The position numbers and the translations under genes were made by a program. This document shows positions 8,315 to 16,788 of a stretch of 64,000 bases of DNA, in pieces. The DNA comes from Endozoicomonas sp. SCSIO W0465 (GTDB lineage: Bacteria; Pseudomonadota; Gammaproteobacteria; Pseudomonadales; Endozoicomonadaceae). The stretch lies in assembly GCF_023716865.1 (NCBI RefSeq), contig NZ_CP092417.1, positions 4,566,001 through 4,630,000 of the forward strand. The letters run 5' to 3'. The first letter of the stretch is position 1, and every line of letters begins with the position of its first letter. The notes under the pieces are model-generated. The model made no database searches. It saw only the letters and a list, made by a program, of their open reading frames with translations, and was not told the origin of the DNA.

Positions 8315-9366
8315 GCCACATGCCTGGCCACAGACCTGAGTGCTGATCTTTTCACAACTGCCGTTTTTTTTGTCACATCCTGCGTCAAGTAGAGTGGCCG
8401 CCCTTTGGTTTCAATAAAAATACGGCCAATGTACTCCCCCAACAGACCGACACTGAGCAGCTGAATACCGCCAAGCCCAAGCTGTACCACCATCAGGGAG
8501 GGATACCCCGTCACTACCTCGCCGAAAAGCAGGGTTTTGACAATAACAGCAGAACCATAAAAAAAGGCACTCAGAGCAATCAGAGTACCCAGCACCGTGG
8601 CCAGCCGCAGCGGCCTGATGGAAAAAGAAGTAATGCCATCAGCAGCCAGTCCCAGTAGCTTGAAAAAGTTCCATTTGGTTTCACCACAGAAACGGGGATC
8701 ACGATCGAAGAGAACGTTGGTCTGACGATAGCCAGGCCAGGAAAAAATCCCTTTCATATAGCGGTTTTTTTCCGGCATCTGATTGATATGGTCCACTACC
8801 TGTCGATCCAGCAGACGGAAATCACCAACATTTTCCGGTATATCCGAGTGGGCCATCGCGTTCAGCAATCGGTAATAAACCGCTGCAGAAAATCGTTTGA
8901 GCCACCTTTCCCCCTGCCGTTTTCGCCGTTGCATATTGACCACATCAAAGCCCCGGCGCCAGGTATCCAGCATGGATGGAATCAGTTCCGGCGGGTCCTG
9001 AAGATCCGCATCAAGAAGCACGACAGCCGCACCGCTCGAATGCTCCAGACCTGCCGACATCGCCGCTTCTTTACCAAAATTACGACTCAGGCGAATACAC
9101 AACACATCACAGACGGTAGGAGAAAATGACTGGATAATATCGAAGCTGCGGTCACAGCTGCCATCATCGATATAGAGAATTTCCGACACTATATCCAGCG
9201 TTTCATTCAGCGTTTCAAGAACAGGTACCAAACGACGATGAAATTCTGAAAGCACCGCCTCTTCGTTATAAAAGGGAATGATAACAGAAAGCGCAATGCC
9301 GCTTTGTCTGGTACTGGTTCTGGCAGAACTTTCTGAAGAAGGACTCAGCCCGGAATACTGACCCAT
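8311..9366 (-). CDS. GT2 polyprenyl-phosphate glycosyltransferase (GtrB/ArnC-like)
   Basis: A 351-residue protein. Residues about 25-245 are a GT-A glycosyltransferase domain with LSVIIPFYNEEAVL, the nucleotide-binding YIDDGSCDRS, LSRNFGKEAAMSAGL and the D-x-D-like DADLQDPPELI. Two C-terminal membrane segments (about 255-330) follow, with GEYIGRIFIETKGRPLY at the end, as in GtrB and ArnC. It would load a sugar from a nucleotide donor onto undecaprenyl phosphate at the cytosolic face of the inner membrane. It is the first gene of the cassette with the ArnT-like and GtrA genes. I see no strong Shine-Dalgarno sequence; the Ser/Thr-rich first 25 residues may be an extension from a too-early start. 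Confidence 0.85.
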   Translation of the reverse strand: MGQYSGLSPSSESSARTSTRQSGIALSVIIPFYNEEAVLSEFHRRLVPVLETLNETLDIVSEILYIDDGSCDRSFDIIQSFSPTVCDVLCIRLSRNFGKEAAMSAGLEHSSGAAVVLLDADLQDPPELIPSMLDTWRRGFDVVNMQRRKRQGERWLKRFSAAVYYRLLNAMAHSDIPENVGDFRLLDRQVVDHINQMPEKNRYMKGIFSWPGYRQTNVLFDRDPRFCGETKWNFFKLLGLAADGITSFSIRPLRLATVLGTLIALSAFFYGSAVIVKTLLFGEVVTGYPSLMVVQLGLGGIQLLSVGLLGEYIGRIFIETKGRPLYLTQDVTKKTAVVKRSALRSVARHVA

Positions 9367-9410
9367 GATTGATCAACTGGTGACTATCTGGTGATAAGGA
9401 TAGTCCCGAC

Positions 9411-9427
9411 TGAGTGAAATTCACTCA
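9411..9427 (-). terminator. Hairpin overlapping the stop of the DUF4136 gene
   Basis: TGAGTGA and TCACTCA form a 7-bp stem with a 3-base loop that includes the stop codon at 9425. There is no T-run after it on either strand, so a role as an intrinsic terminator is uncertain. Confidence 0.35.
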
Positions 9428-10006
9428 CTTTTCCGGCCTTGGAAACCCCTCAAGAATACTGGCCACCGCCTCGTTAATCCGCACCGTTCGCTGTTCCGGA
9501 GAGAGATTTTCCTGAATTCTGGCCCTGGAGCGCCCACGCCAGATCACCTGCCTGGTTTCCGGATCAATAATGTCAATAATCAGAGAGCCTTCTTCGTATT
9601 CCTGAACCCGACTATCAGTACTGAAACCAAGCCCCCAAGGACTGAAGCCATAACCGAAAGAAGTGGTCACTTGTCGTTCTTCTCTCCGGGTTTTCCGGCT
9701 GGTAATGTAATTGACCAGAAAATCGACGTCCGTTTTATCTGAGTCAACACGTTGGAACCCCCGGGTAGCCAGTATACTATTCACGGCATTGTGCACTCGC
9801 TGATCCATCAGGGCTTCAACGTGATATCCCGGTTTTTGGGATTTCACTCTGTCATCAAGTGCAGGCTCAATCCAGCGGTAAACGGTCATTCCTGTCAGTG
9901 AACGCTCAGTATCGTAGTCCCAATCTACGTTCCGGGATGCACACCCTGCCAAAATAACGGTCAAAAGCACTACAACAGTGCCGGGTATTTTTCTTACCAT
10001 AGACAT
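9425..10006 (-). CDS. DUF4136 lipoprotein
   Basis: A 193-residue protein with a lipoprotein signal peptide: a basic start, a hydrophobic core (about 8-20) and the lipobox LAGC at about residues 20-23. The mature part shows the DUF4136 pattern: VDWDYDTERSLTGMTVYRW near the start, DVDFLVNYITS in the middle, a Gly/Phe-rich stretch with GYGFSPWGLGF, and EGSLIIDIIDPETRQVIWRG. It is probably anchored in the outer or inner membrane; function unknown. AGGAG lies eight bases upstream of the ATG at 10006. It is divergent from arsC. Confidence 0.8.
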   Translation of the reverse strand: MSMVRKIPGTVVVLLTVILAGCASRNVDWDYDTERSLTGMTVYRWIEPALDDRVKSQKPGYHVEALMDQRVHNAVNSILATRGFQRVDSDKTDVDFLVNYITSRKTRREERQVTTSFGYGFSPWGLGFSTDSRVQEYEEGSLIIDIIDPETRQVIWRGRSRARIQENLSPEQRTVRINEAVASILEGFPRPEK

Positions 10007-10203
10007 ACACTCTCTCCTGAGCCTTTATTCAGTATTTTCAGGACTTTTGCCACCATTCGATCAGGCTTGTCGCCAATAGCATCATGCCATTGACTGACTT
10101 TATATCCGACACCTATTACAAATGATTTGCAGAGAATCCACAGAGATTGGTAGGCTTTGCGGAAAATATCTATAGTTCTTGAAACGTACCAGGCAAGGTC
10201 ACC

Positions 10204-10551
10204 ATGAGCGCTACTATCTTTCATAACCCACGCTGTTCAAAATCCCGGCAAACCCTGACCATTCTGGAAGAACAGGGAATCACTCCTGAGGTGGTTTTGT
10301 ATCTGGAAACCCCACCGGATGCAGGTCAGCTGAAAACCATTCTGGGCAAACTGGGCATCAATGCCCGTGACCTGCTGCGTAAGGGTGAACAGGAGTTCAA
10401 GGATAATAACCTCAGCGATCCATCCCTGACGGAAGAGCAACTGATCAACTTTATGTGCGAGTTTCCCAGGTTGATTGAGCGCCCCATTGTGGTCAATGGT
10501 GAAAAAGCCAGAATTGGCCGCCCCCCTGAGTCCGTGCTTGAGATTCTCTGA
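10204..10551 (+). CDS. arsC: Arsenate reductase, glutaredoxin type
   Basis: A 115-residue ArsC/Spx-fold protein of normal length. The catalytic cysteine is in NPRCSKSR near residue 11, and the substrate-site arginines are in the segment FPRLIERPIVV and in IGRPPE near the C-terminus. It reduces arsenate to arsenite with glutathione and glutaredoxin. AAGG lies upstream of the ATG. No arsB or arsR is nearby. It is followed two bases later by the DUF2069 membrane gene, an arrangement common in gammaproteobacteria, so it may not be part of an arsenic-inducible operon. Confidence 0.9.
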   Translation: MSATIFHNPRCSKSRQTLTILEEQGITPEVVLYLETPPDAGQLKTILGKLGINARDLLRKGEQEFKDNNLSDPSLTEEQLINFMCEFPRLIERPIVVNGEKARIGRPPESVLEIL

Positions 10552-10553
10552 CC

Positions 10554-10928
10554 ATGCCCCAAAAAATCAACCAGGCTAACCGGATCTACCAAGTCTGCCT
10601 GGCACTCTATGCCGGACTGATTCTCTCTCTGCTGGCAGAAACCTGGTGGTTGAATCCTCCACAAGGTTCGATCGTTGGCATCTCCGCCCTGCAGCTACTG
10701 CCTTTACTACTGCCGCTTCCCGGCCTTCTGAAGCGTGGTCTGAGAGCTGCATCCTGGCTCTGCTTTATTCTTTGCTTTTATTTTATCAGTGGCGTTCTTG
10801 ATGCCTGGTTCAGGCCTGAACAACCTCAGGGCTGGCTGATCACCGGATTCAGCGTACTGTTATTCATTGGTTCCATGATGTTCATACGCTGGCAGGCTCA
10901 GGTGAACAGATCCTTAGCGGAGAGTTAG
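10554..10928 (+). CDS. DUF2069 membrane protein
   Basis: A 124-residue protein with four hydrophobic segments (about 13-30, 42-58, 64-85 and 96-113). It fits the DUF2069 family, with the conserved GLLKRGLRAASWLCFILCFYF region followed by GVLDAWF. The start lies two bases after the arsC stop, so the two are almost surely co-transcribed. Its 3' end overlaps the convergent DUF748 gene by 15 bases. Function unknown. Confidence 0.8.
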   Translation: MPQKINQANRIYQVCLALYAGLILSLLAETWWLNPPQGSIVGISALQLLPLLLPLPGLLKRGLRAASWLCFILCFYFISGVLDAWFRPEQPQGWLITGFSVLLFIGSMMFIRWQAQVNRSLAES

Positions 10929-12977
10929 GACCGACTCAGGCGCACTCCCTTTTCGGTCAGAGTCTGATGATAACGTCAACTCAATATGTCCGGAAACCAT
11001 TCCAGTCCGGCTAATTTCATGTTTCAGGTAGTCGTATCTGGCTTTTTGCAGATTCGCTATTTGATCAGGCGTCTTTGGCCAGTTTTTCAGCAACCAGGTT
11101 TCGGCTTCCTCAACTCTCTGCTCGTGCGACTGCCCACCCACTTCAGGAATTTTCTGATGCCAGCGCGTAGCCAGATACATTTGCTCCAGAAGTGACGCCC
11201 GCTTCCCGGGCGGAATCGTCATCACGTCAGCGGGTTCCGCTGAACGGGTCGCTGAGTATAACTCCAGCAACGCCTCTTCCAGCTCATGACGGGACAGTTC
11301 TGGCCAATCTCTGGATTCAGAAACCCCCACTTCAATCAGCACGCGTAACTGAGGTCTCTGGGAGAGCACGTTGACAAGACTTTCCAGGTTTGCCCGGGAT
11401 CGCTTCGTTAATGCCGTTTTACCGGCTTCATGATGAAGCACGGGTTCAAGCACATGCCCGGTGGCATGGAAAAGGTAGTCAAAGGGTGTCCTGGCCATTG
11501 CCATCAAACGTTGCTCAACCGCCAGATGGATACGCTCCGGTAATGATGTATTGGATTGACCGGGCTTAATGGCAAAAGGGATCGCCGCTTTACCCGATTT
11601 ATCCGTTATCAGTGCTGCTAATGAATGGATGGATGAAACCGGTAAGGCATTTGCCACCTTTTTTGTCTGCCAGTTTGAAATATCAACCTGACCGGTATGG
11701 CATTGGCTATGGTAACTCAGATCAAATTGAGTACCCCGCCAATTGTAACCGGCGAAGACTGAATAGTCAGTCAAAGGCCCTGCCAGACGGGCACTGTTAA
11801 GCTGAAAGGCATAATCATTAGCCGAGCCGGATAATTGACCACTCAACTGAAAATCCCCGACATTGGCCAGCACCCCTCTGGCCTGATAGGTTCGGGAATC
11901 TTTTTCTTTACCTTTTTTCGAACCGGCATCGGTAAACAGGCGCCCATTCACGTGTTCAAATATCCAGTGTGAATGACTACTGCCAAATTCCAGACGACTG
12001 TCGTTGATAGAGAGTGAAGTAATAACCGCAAAAATGGTGTGTATTGATTGAATCGGAAAAACTTCTCCTGTCAGTGTTTCGGGCACCCTCACATCAAGAC
12101 CTGAAATGGACAATTCTGCGGTAGATTGTGCAGGATCATCGCCATAAAATTGCACGTTACTCAGTTGCCACCGTTGCCATTCGGCAGATATTCCCGGCAA
12201 TTTTCCTGACAATAACAGCTGCCCACTTTGCCCTTGCGCATTGCCTTTCAAGGTTAAGCCTGCCTGCTTATCCCAGGACAGCGATAATGTCCCATTCATG
12301 GTCCCAAGACCATCATTGGGAAAAAGCTCATTGTTAAGCGTTGGCAATACTTCAGGTAAAACGGCCTTAACCAGCGTCAACAAAGACAGTTTGACTAACC
12401 TGACCTCACCATTGAGTAATCCTTCACTGACCTGATAAGAACCGGAGAAGCTCCAGTTGTCAGCATTCTGGTTATCCAGCTGAATCGTTAGTCTGCTACC
12501 ATCGGCTTGTGCAACAGTCAGTTGATCAAAGCCCAGCGACTGATCGATTCCGGTAAATGAAAGGCTGCCACGGTTAACCGTCAACACCCGGAACCAGCCT
12601 GGCAAAGCAGAGACAAGCCGTTCCGGATCAATAGCGATATTGGCACGATCAAGTTCAATCGCACTGAGTAATTCGCTGTTTTCTCCCAGCCAGGGTTCCC
12701 ACCAGTGTTGATATTTCAAAACAAAACGCAATCGCTCTGCACTGATCTGAACACCCTGTAGCTCAAACTCAACATTATTAACCGAGAGTGTTCGCTGCCA
12801 CGGATCAAAAACAACGTCTTTATCGAGAAAGCGTTGCCCGGTCTGCTGGTTCAGGCTGTTCAGAACCCGATCAGATACCTGGGCAAGCCACAGCCAACCA
12901 GAAATACCAAGGATGCCCAGAAGAGCAAGCCCGGCAAGCGCAACGGACTGAATACGACCCATTTTTCTCAACGACAT
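10914..12977 (-). CDS. AsmA-like DUF748 protein
   Basis: A 687-residue protein with one N-terminal membrane anchor (about 10-32) and a long periplasmic part rich in beta strands. The beginning (residues about 40-130) fits the AsmA/DUF748 pattern, with VDPW-like VFDPWQRTLSVNNVEFEL. The C-terminal region has the family feature of an alpha-helical segment (KRSRANLESLVNVLSQRPQL) followed by a beta strand and helices. AsmA-like proteins are bridge-type proteins involved in phospholipid movement and outer-membrane assembly; this member is shorter than many. It lies 41 bases downstream of hda on the same strand and overlaps DUF2069 tail to tail. Confidence 0.75.
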   Translation of the reverse strand: MSLRKMGRIQSVALAGLALLGILGISGWLWLAQVSDRVLNSLNQQTGQRFLDKDVVFDPWQRTLSVNNVEFELQGVQISAERLRFVLKYQHWWEPWLGENSELLSAIELDRANIAIDPERLVSALPGWFRVLTVNRGSLSFTGIDQSLGFDQLTVAQADGSRLTIQLDNQNADNWSFSGSYQVSEGLLNGEVRLVKLSLLTLVKAVLPEVLPTLNNELFPNDGLGTMNGTLSLSWDKQAGLTLKGNAQGQSGQLLLSGKLPGISAEWQRWQLSNVQFYGDDPAQSTAELSISGLDVRVPETLTGEVFPIQSIHTIFAVITSLSINDSRLEFGSSHSHWIFEHVNGRLFTDAGSKKGKEKDSRTYQARGVLANVGDFQLSGQLSGSANDYAFQLNSARLAGPLTDYSVFAGYNWRGTQFDLSYHSQCHTGQVDISNWQTKKVANALPVSSIHSLAALITDKSGKAAIPFAIKPGQSNTSLPERIHLAVEQRLMAMARTPFDYLFHATGHVLEPVLHHEAGKTALTKRSRANLESLVNVLSQRPQLRVLIEVGVSESRDWPELSRHELEEALLELYSATRSAEPADVMTIPPGKRASLLEQMYLATRWHQKIPEVGGQSHEQRVEEAETWLLKNWPKTPDQIANLQKARYDYLKHEISRTGMVSGHIELTLSSDSDRKGSAPESVLTLR

Positions 12978-13018
12978 GGAGCAGTTCCGAACCTGATGAC
13001 CATTCCTTTACCCCGGGC

Positions 13019-13735
13019 TCACCATCTCATGACTTCCTTAACAAAGGGAATAGTGAGCTTGCGTTTGGCACGCAGGGATGCACTGTCCAGTTTCTGCAAT
13101 AAGGCAAACAGGTTGCCCATATCCCGGGAGCCACGATGAATAATAAAACGGGCAACGTCATCACTCAGGTCAAAGCCACGGTAATGAGCCCGGAGTTTGA
13201 GCGCTGAAACTTTGTCCTGATCATCCAGAGGGTGCACCTGAAAGACCAATCCCCAGCCAAGGCGGGACACCAGATCCTGAAGTTGAATACCCAGCGCTCT
13301 GGGAGGATTATCGGCCGCTACCAGAAAACGGGTTCTGGAGTCTCTGAGACGATTAAACAGGTCAAACAGCGCCTCTTCCCACTCATCGATACCGGCTACT
13401 TCGCCAATATCGTCAAGACAAACCAGCTGCAGACGCTCAATGCCTTCCAAAAGCTTCGGAGAGTAGTGAACCAGCTCTTTCATCGGCAGATAAATGCTTC
13501 TGCCGCTGCGACGGTCCACCTGATGACAAGCAGCCTGAAGCAGATGGCTGCAGCCGACGCCTTTGGGTCCATAGAGAAAAATAAACTGCTCGGATTCGAT
13601 GCCGGGAACCGATCTATCCATATCCAGAAGATTGACCAGCGTTTCATTGCGCCCACTGTAGAAGTTGGCGAACGTAGCATCGTCTCTTAACTGGACACTG
13701 AGCGGTAGCTGCACCGGCAAACTCATAATGGACAT
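13019..13735 (-). CDS. hda: DnaA regulatory inactivator Hda
   Basis: A 238-residue AAA+ protein related to the DnaA ATPase core. It begins with the clamp-binding segment (MSLPVQLPLSVQLRDDATF; QLPLSV is the beta-clamp motif). The Walker A motif is YGPKGVGCSHLL (about residues 53-64), and Walker B is LVCLDDIGEVAG. Sensor 2 lies near the end (GSRDMGNLFALLQKLD). With the DNA-loaded sliding clamp it promotes hydrolysis of ATP-DnaA after initiation. Walker A has GPKGVGCSH, with the final Lys/Thr pair replaced by Cys-Ser, as is usual in Hda. The start may be 9 bases later (MSLPV). Confidence 0.9.
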   Translation of the reverse strand: MSIMSLPVQLPLSVQLRDDATFANFYSGRNETLVNLLDMDRSVPGIESEQFIFLYGPKGVGCSHLLQAACHQVDRRSGRSIYLPMKELVHYSPKLLEGIERLQLVCLDDIGEVAGIDEWEEALFDLFNRLRDSRTRFLVAADNPPRALGIQLQDLVSRLGWGLVFQVHPLDDQDKVSALKLRAHYRGFDLSDDVARFIIHRGSRDMGNLFALLQKLDSASLRAKRKLTIPFVKEVMRW

Positions 13736-13994
13736 GGAATCCGTAGACTCTGTAAATAGTGTGTGAGTTCTCTTTTCTGGTCACGTCGTTACTGTCAATC
13801 AACAGCTCTGATACTGACAGCAGAAACTGCAACGTTACAAAAGACAGGAACACAATAAAACCGTTCAATTATCAACCGGTATTGACTGATATCAATGGAT
13901 CAGTCAATAAATCGGCTGCAGTCCTGTTTTGCAACTGCTTGTACCATATATGGACTGTTATTTAAAAGAAAAAGAATATTACAGCAAATGTGCA
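13736..13994. other. Intergenic region between perM and hda
   Basis: About 260 bases without a gene, downstream of perM and upstream of hda on the minus strand. It should contain the hda promoter. The only clear structure is the hairpin at 13880-13909. Confidence 0.5.
13880..13909 (-). terminator. Perfect 11-bp hairpin between perM and hda
   Basis: TATTGACTGAT and ATCAGTCAATA form a perfect 11-bp stem with an 8-base loop, about 85 bases after the perM stop. No T-run follows on the minus strand. It may end perM transcription or be an operator for hda. Confidence 0.4.
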
Positions 13995-15071
13995 TCACTC
14001 TTTCTCTTCAGCCCCGGCACGATAAAGGTCACTGGCCTTATAGTTTCTATGCAGGTGGCGCAAGAGTACCATAATTATGGCGGCCATGGGCAGGGCGATG
14101 AGCATGCCGACAAAGCCAAACAGCTGACCTCCGGCCATCAAGGCAAAAATCACCGCCACCGGGTGCAAGCCAATTTTGTCCCCCACCAGCAGTGGCGTCA
14201 GTACCCAGCCTTCCAATGCCTGCCCCACCATGAAGACAACAACAACCAGCCCCATTCCCATATAACCGTCAAACTGAAAAAGTGCCACAACCAGCGCCGC
14301 AGCAAACCCCAGAACAAATCCCATATAAGGGATAATGCTGGCCAGACCGGCCAGCATGCCAATCAGGATAGCGAACTGCAGGCCGATCATGGTCAGTCCC
14401 AGACTGTAAATGACCCCAAGTGCCAGCATGACCATCAGTTGGCCCTTGAGAAAGGCGCCCAGTACTTCATCGCACTCATTTACCAGAGTAACAGCCACAG
14501 GCTCGACATTGCGGGGCAACATCATTTTCAGGTTAGCCATCATCTTGTCCCAGTCACGCAACAGATAAAACGTCACCACGGGAATAAGCAGCAGATTGGC
14601 CACAAACCCAATCAACGCAATGGAGGACCTGGACACAGAAATACCAAAACTGGCCAGCAGCCCACCGGCCTTCTGCCATTGCCCAGCCAGCCGTTTGGAG
14701 ATTTCAGCAAAATCAAATAGGGAGGAATCAATCTCAATATATTTCTGAATGTATGGAATTACATTTGTCTCAATCCAGGCTTCCCACACCGGCAGCAAAT
14801 GAATGACCGTTTTGATCTGATGGACCAGGGTTGGAATCACCACCAATAACGCCGTAATCACTATGCCAAAGATCAGCAAAAAGACGCAGACTACCGACAG
14901 GGTTCTGGACAGCCCTTTTGATTCAAGCCAGTCAGTCAATGGGTCACCAAGATAAGCCAGCACCATACTGACGACAAAGGGCGTCAGTACCGGCCCAAGA
15001 AAATGAACGACCAGAAAAGCTGCCAGCGCGACAGCGGCAACCATATAACGCTGATGAAGCGTAAGATTCAT
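13995..15071 (-). CDS. perM: PerM / AI-2E family transporter
   Basis: A 358-residue polytopic membrane protein with about eight hydrophobic segments. Family features include FLVVHFLGPVLTPFVVSMVLAYLGDPL-type residues in the first 60 positions (PVLTPF and LAYLGDPLTDWLE), the central ISVSRSSIALIGFVANLL, and LAGLASIIPYMGFVLGF with VFMVGQALEGWVLTPLLVG and KIGLHPVAVIFALMAGG near the end. The start at 15071 (MNLTLHQRY) is chosen because AAGGAC lies just upstream; the longer open frame adds only Pro/Arg-rich sequence. perM near hda and the pur genes is a common gammaproteobacterial arrangement. Substrate unknown. Confidence 0.85.
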   Translation of the reverse strand: MNLTLHQRYMVAAVALAAFLVVHFLGPVLTPFVVSMVLAYLGDPLTDWLESKGLSRTLSVVCVFLLIFGIVITALLVVIPTLVHQIKTVIHLLPVWEAWIETNVIPYIQKYIEIDSSLFDFAEISKRLAGQWQKAGGLLASFGISVSRSSIALIGFVANLLLIPVVTFYLLRDWDKMMANLKMMLPRNVEPVAVTLVNECDEVLGAFLKGQLMVMLALGVIYSLGLTMIGLQFAILIGMLAGLASIIPYMGFVLGFAAALVVALFQFDGYMGMGLVVVVFMVGQALEGWVLTPLLVGDKIGLHPVAVIFALMAGGQLFGFVGMLIALPMAAIIMVLLRHLHRNYKASDLYRAGAEEKE

Positions 15072-15247
15072 CGTAAAGTCCTTATGTAGCAACACCGTGC
15101 AATTTATACCCAAAAGATTTGGAGCTGTCCCCGGCGGCAAACGAGCGAATCTCCGGCAGCCTGTAACAGGTGACCGGGCTGGCGACCCAGGGAGCAAGGG
15201 GCAGCCAACGCTAAAACTGTCACTTCAAAGGCCATGGGTATGTCTGC

Positions 15248-16720
15248 CTATTCCCAGCCAGTTTCATGAAAACCATCACCCGAATCAACCCGGGACCGGC
15301 TGTCACTTGTCCAGATAAGACCTTCAGAATATTCAGGTTCATTAAAGGCCAGAAACTCGTCCTCGTTGTCCAGAAGTATGGGTAACTGAAACCTGGCGCA
15401 ATAGTTTTTCAAACATTCAGGCAGGGGCAGCCGATTATAATCACAATCCGACATCTGTTGTTGAATGACCCGGCGACATTGACTTTTCAGAGAAAAAAAA
15501 GCATCAGATAGTTCCGGAGATAAAAATCCCCCAAATCTGTCTTTTAACAATCGTAATACCGTCTTTTCTTGAGAAACAGGAACACCCGTTAGTACATAAC
15601 ATTGATTGATGTCCCTGAAGGATAAATACTTCTTCGGCATTTTGTCGTACAAACACCTGAGTACGGATTCATTCCCACGCGTAGCTGCAAGCAAAAAAAC
15701 CAGCCCTTCATTTTGACAGGTCGCTTTTTCCCAGCCTTCATCAAGCAAAATTCGAATATACTCAGAGAACTTATTCTTGATGGCAACTATAAGCGGAAAC
15801 CAGTAATTCCTGTCACATTGATCAACAGGAGCGCCATGTTCAAGCAGCAACGCCAGGAGATCGGGCCTTTCAGTACCCTCATCACTGACCAGTATATTGA
15901 GGGCTGACAAACCTAACCGATTAACCAATTTCACATCGGCCTGATAACCAAGCAACAATCGGATGAGATCCTCATTCTTTATCTTGCAAGCCTTCATCAA
16001 GCTCGTCCAGCCATTCACATCCGGGGCATCAACGTTTGCCCCTGAACGCAACAGCAGATCAGCAGCATCGACATAGCCTTTTTGTACCGCTATGTGCAAG
16101 GCATTCAAACCGAAGACTTTATTAATCTCAACCCCTTCAACCGTGAGTATAATCCGGGCCAGCTCCAGGAAATTATTTTCAATCGCCAGCATTAAAGGCG
16201 TGTACCGATTCCGGAAAGCGTTGCCGGTTATCTCCATATTTATATCCAGCAAGGGCTCGTTGATTAACGATTGGACCGCTTCAACATCATTACTTTCGAT
16301 AGCGGACAGGAGATATCCGGCAACAATATCTCCTTCACTGGTTACATCAGACTTCCAGCTCTGTTCACTATTTGAATCAGTTTCCCAGCTCTGTTGTTTT
16401 GCTTCCCACAGCGGAAAAATACCAGTCATCATCTTTTTGTCACACCCTGAGGGCACAATGGATGCGCAGGAGCAAGACGTAAAATCGGGTAATGATACCG
16501 ATCTTCTGACAGGCTGACTGATCTCTGCAAAGGTATTATTCAAGCCAAGACTGCCAGAGGTCTTTTCCAGAGACCAAAGCGACCGGTTAAAACAGGATAA
16601 TGCCTTGATTCTTTTTCTGGCTACAGGGGCTGCAAAATCTGCTTCCCCGACACTGTCTTGACGATGCAGGTAACTCCAACCTGTCGGGTAAGAATGGTCA
16701 TTACTTTTCACATAGGCCAC
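15248..16720 (-). CDS. Ankyrin-repeat protein
   Basis: A 490-residue protein without signal peptide or membrane segments. The first 140 residues are Ser-rich and not recognised. Residues about 140-345 contain at least six ankyrin repeats, seen as TPLMLAIENNFLELARIIL, LNALHIAVQKGYVDAADLLL, GWTSLMKACKIKNEDLIRLL and DLLALLLEHGAPVDQCD. A non-repetitive C-terminus follows. Ankyrin proteins in host-associated bacteria are often secreted effectors, but nothing here shows secretion. The gene sits between the conserved perM and DUF2066 genes on the same strand, so it is probably an insertion into an otherwise conserved neighbourhood. No paralogue is in the window. Confidence 0.75.
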   Translation of the reverse strand: MAYVKSNDHSYPTGWSYLHRQDSVGEADFAAPVARKRIKALSCFNRSLWSLEKTSGSLGLNNTFAEISQPVRRSVSLPDFTSCSCASIVPSGCDKKMMTGIFPLWEAKQQSWETDSNSEQSWKSDVTSEGDIVAGYLLSAIESNDVEAVQSLINEPLLDINMEITGNAFRNRYTPLMLAIENNFLELARIILTVEGVEINKVFGLNALHIAVQKGYVDAADLLLRSGANVDAPDVNGWTSLMKACKIKNEDLIRLLLGYQADVKLVNRLGLSALNILVSDEGTERPDLLALLLEHGAPVDQCDRNYWFPLIVAIKNKFSEYIRILLDEGWEKATCQNEGLVFLLAATRGNESVLRCLYDKMPKKYLSFRDINQCYVLTGVPVSQEKTVLRLLKDRFGGFLSPELSDAFFSLKSQCRRVIQQQMSDCDYNRLPLPECLKNYCARFQLPILLDNEDEFLAFNEPEYSEGLIWTSDSRSRVDSGDGFHETGWE

Positions 16721-16788
16721 CGAATAATGTATCTCTTGAACAACGAATCAGTCGATAGCTAAACGAACAGCCCCATGGTAAAAGCCCG

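Noticed and set aside
9994..10224. A 76-codon minus-strand frame overlapping arsC
   Set aside because: It overlaps the starts of two well-supported genes and resembles no family.
13929..14720. A 263-codon His/Gln-rich plus-strand frame over perM
   Set aside because: It is antisense to a clear PerM gene, and its composition is an artefact of codons for hydrophobic residues.
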